Assembly (NCBI GenBank): GCA_021823605.1
Contig: JAKANV010000029.1
Span: 1-7,758 of the forward strand
DNA: 7,758 nt
From: a bacterium
Lineage (GTDB): Bacteria; Patescibacteriota; CPR2; UBA1875; JAJYID01
Direction of reading: 5' to 3'
Shown here: positions 6,475 through 7,758 of the stretch, in pieces
Layout of the letters: every line of letters begins with the position of its first letter
How positions within the stretch are numbered: position 1 is the first letter of the stretch
Notes under the pieces: model-generated
Seen by the model: only the letters and a program-made list of their open reading frames with translations
What the model was told of the DNA's origin: nothing
The model's database searches: none
Made by a program: the position numbers and the translations under genes

Positions 6475-7338
6475 TTAGCTTCCTTGAGTAGTCCCCCAGT
6501 GGCCCCTTTTTTCTTCAGGTAGAAGATCGGCGATAGCATCCACTATCTGGCCTGACTCATCTTGCAGTTTTGTTTTTATTTCCTTAAATCTTTCCTTTTC
6601 CTCATCTGTAGCTTCTTCCCCGCTAGCTCTTTTCCTTAAGAATTCGGCAAATTCATCAATTCCCTCAATCTTTTCCAGCTCAATAGGACTTCCGACTACC
6701 ACATTCACTCTCGGACGTCGATTTTTTATTATTTCTTTAATACCCAATTCTCCCATCCCAAAGGGTTTATCGGCTTGTATGTCAATCGCGACCGGAACTA
6801 CAACAGCATCTTCGGTAATTTGCGCCAAATAAGCAGCCCCGTTACCGATTCTGTCAGGAAGCTCCCATTTCTGACTCTTATGCGCTACATCTAAATAAGA
6901 TGCAATAACCACAGGATTATCACTTTCCAAGGATTCTTTTATGGGCCCGAAATTATCAGGGTTGAATCTACTTATTCTTTCTTTACCAATTCCTTTTACA
7001 TCAACCGAGTGAAAGTTTTCCATACCGGCAATCTTTAACCCCAAAAACACCGGCTTTTCCCCACCGACGAATCTATGATGGCTGTCCTGATCAACAACTT
7101 TCAAATCCTTATTTTTATAGTTTTCTCCCAAAACAGCTATAGCAATTGGCACATCGTACTCAGTCATATGTGATGTTGCAAAAATAACTTTCTTTCCTTC
7201 TGGAATTTCTTTGAATTTTTCGGCCCCAACAATTTCTGTTCGGAAAAGTGGCTTTATCATTGCCTCTGCCGATTTAACCAACCTGTTTGCTCCCGTTTCA
7301 TGTTTTGTTTCTTGGAAACCACCTTGTTCTGTATTCAT
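6475..7338 (-). CDS. Lysophospholipid acyltransferase (PlsC/LPLAT) family protein, atypical motif III
   Basis: Proteins of this superfamily move acyl groups onto glycerophosphate or related acceptors at the membrane. With the ATG at 7338 the product has 287 residues. The HX4D catalytic motif is clear as SHMTEYDVP (H57, D62). The later GNGAAYLAQ and VVVPVAI segments (about 165-185) and VNVVVGSPI (about 211-219) match the usual order of the fold. The FPEGTR motif expected near 145-155 is replaced by VVIASYLDVAHKS, so the conserved Glu is missing. No membrane helix stands out, and the C-terminus (about 235-287) is charged and helical. An in-frame GTG six bases upstream (7344) is rejected as the start because it overlaps the AAAGGAG ribosome site (7350-7344), which sits five bases before the ATG. 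It has its own probable promoter and lies 64 bases before leuS. Superfamily is fairly certain; substrate unknown. Confidence 0.75.
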   Translation of the reverse strand: MNTEQGGFQETKHETGANRLVKSAEAMIKPLFRTEIVGAEKFKEIPEGKKVIFATSHMTEYDVPIAIAVLGENYKNKDLKVVDQDSHHRFVGGEKPVFLGLKIAGMENFHSVDVKGIGKERISRFNPDNFGPIKESLESDNPVVIASYLDVAHKSQKWELPDRIGNGAAYLAQITEDAVVVPVAIDIQADKPFGMGELGIKEIIKNRRPRVNVVVGSPIELEKIEGIDEFAEFLRKRASGEEATDEEKERFKEIKTKLQDESGQIVDAIADLLPEEKRGHWGTTQGS

Positions 7339-7345
7339 TATCACT

Positions 7346-7357
7346 CCTTTATAAGCA
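7346..7357 (-). repeat. 12-base leader element, copy 1 (acyltransferase leader)
   Basis: On the minus strand TGCTTATAAAGG lies between the -10 box and the start codon and supplies part of the AAAGGAG ribosome site. The identical 12 bases occur in the leuS leader at 6423-6434. Confidence 0.5.
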
Positions 7358-7362
7358 TTAAT

Positions 7363-7391
7363 ATTTTAACAAGAGTCAGCTTTTTTTTCTA
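7363..7391 (-). promoter_or_regulatory. Promoter for the acyltransferase gene
   Basis: On the minus strand TAGAAA (7391-7386, 4 of 6 to -35 consensus) is followed after 17 bases by TAAAAT (7368-7363) with TG and one base before it (TGTTAAAAT), an extended -10. The end of the -10 lies 24 bases before the ATG at 7338, so the leader would be short (about 18 bases) and would contain the AAAGGAG ribosome site. Confidence 0.5.
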
Positions 7392-7412
7392 ATATATTTT
7401 CAACATTAAAAC

Positions 7413-7423
7413 TTGACTGTCAA
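7413..7423. promoter_or_regulatory. Perfect 11-base palindrome overlapping the divergent promoter -35
   Basis: TTGAC-T-GTCAA is a perfect inverted repeat centred on 7418 and contains the whole plus-strand -35 box. Its minus-strand reading is TTGACA, a full -35 consensus, but no -10 lies at 16-18 bases on that strand (TATATT is 21 away). It may be a small operator, or chance arising from a -35 sequence. Confidence 0.3.
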
Positions 7424-7441
7424 TGTGTTTTATGTTATACT
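7413..7441 (+). promoter_or_regulatory. Promoter for the plus-strand gene at 7504
   Basis: TTGACT at 7413-7418 (5 of 6 to the -35 consensus), a 17-base spacer, and TATACT at 7436-7441 (5 of 6 to the -10 consensus) preceded by TG at 7433-7434, giving an extended -10. Transcription would start near 7448, leaving a leader of about 55 bases before the ATG. This is the best sigma-70-type promoter in the window. Confidence 0.75.
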
Positions 7442-7503
7442 CTCGGTTCAGTTACCTTTACAACCAAATCAATAGATCAACCCTTCTATGAAAGGAGGCA
7501 GTG

Positions 7504-7758
7504 ATGGTGAAGGAGTTGAAAAAGATAGCGATTGTGGCTTTTTCCTATGCGTTGCGCGAAGAGGAACCAAACCCCTGTAACATCAGAGTGGCAAAAATCG
7601 TTGAGCGAATTTACTATGAGCTTCTCGATGAAGGATTCACGGTTTATGTGATTGCCCAATGGGAAGTCAACCTGCAATTGGAAGCAGACGGCATTCACGT
7701 AGACCACGTAGTCCAACCCCGCCCGACTTACCTGAGTAGTGATGATGTTTTCGAAGAG
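7504..7758 (+). CDS. Unrecognised protein, N-terminal 85 residues (cut by window edge)
   Basis: The only plus-strand gene. It begins at ATG 7504, with AAAGGAGG (7491-7498) placed five bases upstream; in-frame GTGs at 7501 and 7507 are less well spaced. The visible product opens MVKELKKIAIVAFSYALREE, a short charged lead followed by a hydrophobic strand (KIAIVAFSYA), then a helix around NIRVAKIVERIYYELLDEG, a second strand FTVYVIAQW, and a later HVDHVV strand. This alternation suggests an alpha/beta Rossmann-like fold, with no signal peptide. A DUF218/YdcF-like protein is one possibility, but I cannot confirm it and assign no function. The coding region counts at about 45% G+C and higher toward the edge, slightly above its neighbours. 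Frame is open to the window end. Confidence 0.8.
   Translation, partial: MVKELKKIAIVAFSYALREEEPNPCNIRVAKIVERIYYELLDEGFTVYVIAQWEVNLQLEADGIHVDHVVQPRPTYLSSDDVFEE

Larger units (their letters stand above)
7339..7503. other. Divergent intergenic region
   Basis: This 165-base gap between the acyltransferase gene and the plus-strand gene holds promoters for both directions, the 11-base palindrome and an eight-T run (7381-7388). The T run has no GC-rich stem beside it, so it is not a terminator. I see no small gene or structured RNA here. Confidence 0.6.

Noticed and set aside
6470..6487. Inverted repeat AAGGAA-TTTAGC-TTCCTT at the end of the acyltransferase gene, as a terminator
   Set aside because: The stem is only six AT-rich pairs, and the minus-strand transcript has no U run after it.
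7381..7388. Run of eight T as an intrinsic terminator
   Set aside because: No GC-rich hairpin precedes it on the plus strand, and no plus-strand gene ends there.
7488..7490. ATG at 7488 as the start of a leader peptide or of the plus-strand gene
   Set aside because: It is out of frame with the main gene, lacks its own ribosome site, and precedes the strong AAAGGAGG.
7482..7495. Small hairpin CCTT...AAGG that might hide the plus-strand gene's ribosome site
   Set aside because: Only four base pairs with a six-base loop; too weak to claim.
7486..7716. Minus-strand open frame of 76 codons opposite the plus-strand gene
   Set aside because: The plus-strand frame has a promoter, a strong ribosome site and an alpha/beta-like product; the minus frame has none of these.

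Overview
The window looks like a piece of a moderately AT-rich bacterial chromosome (a rough count gives about 40% G+C), most likely from a Patescibacteria/CPR lineage. I infer this from three things: the compact overlapping gene order, a leucyl-tRNA synthetase with a Nudix domain spliced into it, and an rpmF-nusB-rnc-smc cluster without the fatty-acid genes (plsX, fab, acpP) that many other bacteria carry between rpmF and rnc. The exact phylum cannot be fixed from the sequence. The genetic code appears standard: nusB ends on TGA, smc-side genes on TAA/TAG, and no gene has an in-frame TGA.

Almost everything is on the minus strand. Reading in the direction of transcription (right to left): an LPLAT/PlsC-like acyltransferase (6475-7338), then leuS (3561-6410), then a tight run of DUF177/YceD (3104-3520), rpmF (2840-3076), nusB (2325-2840), rnc (1648-2328) and the first 544 codons of smc (1-1633, cut by the window edge). 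rpmF/nusB overlap by one base (TAATG), nusB/rnc by four (ATGA), and rnc/smc are 14 bases apart, so this is an operon joining ribosome assembly (YceD, L32), rRNA transcription and processing (NusB, RNase III) and chromosome organisation (SMC). Candidate extended -10 promoters lie 24-25 bases before the start codons of the acyltransferase, leuS and DUF177 genes.

On the plus strand a single gene begins at 7504 and runs off the right edge (85 codons seen). It has a near-consensus promoter in the 165-base divergent intergenic region and an excellent Shine-Dalgarno sequence, but its family is not recognised with confidence.

The most notable item is the LeuRS-Nudix fusion: a canonical Nudix box sits in an insert of about 155 residues where the editing (CP1) domain returns to the catalytic core, while all LeuRS catalytic, editing and zinc motifs remain. 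Secondary points are an Asp-to-Asn change at a metal-ligand position of RNase III, a DUF177 protein that stops right after its last cysteine pair, an acyltransferase lacking the FPEGTR motif, a 12-base identical element in two leaders, and a perfect 11-base palindrome on the divergent promoter.
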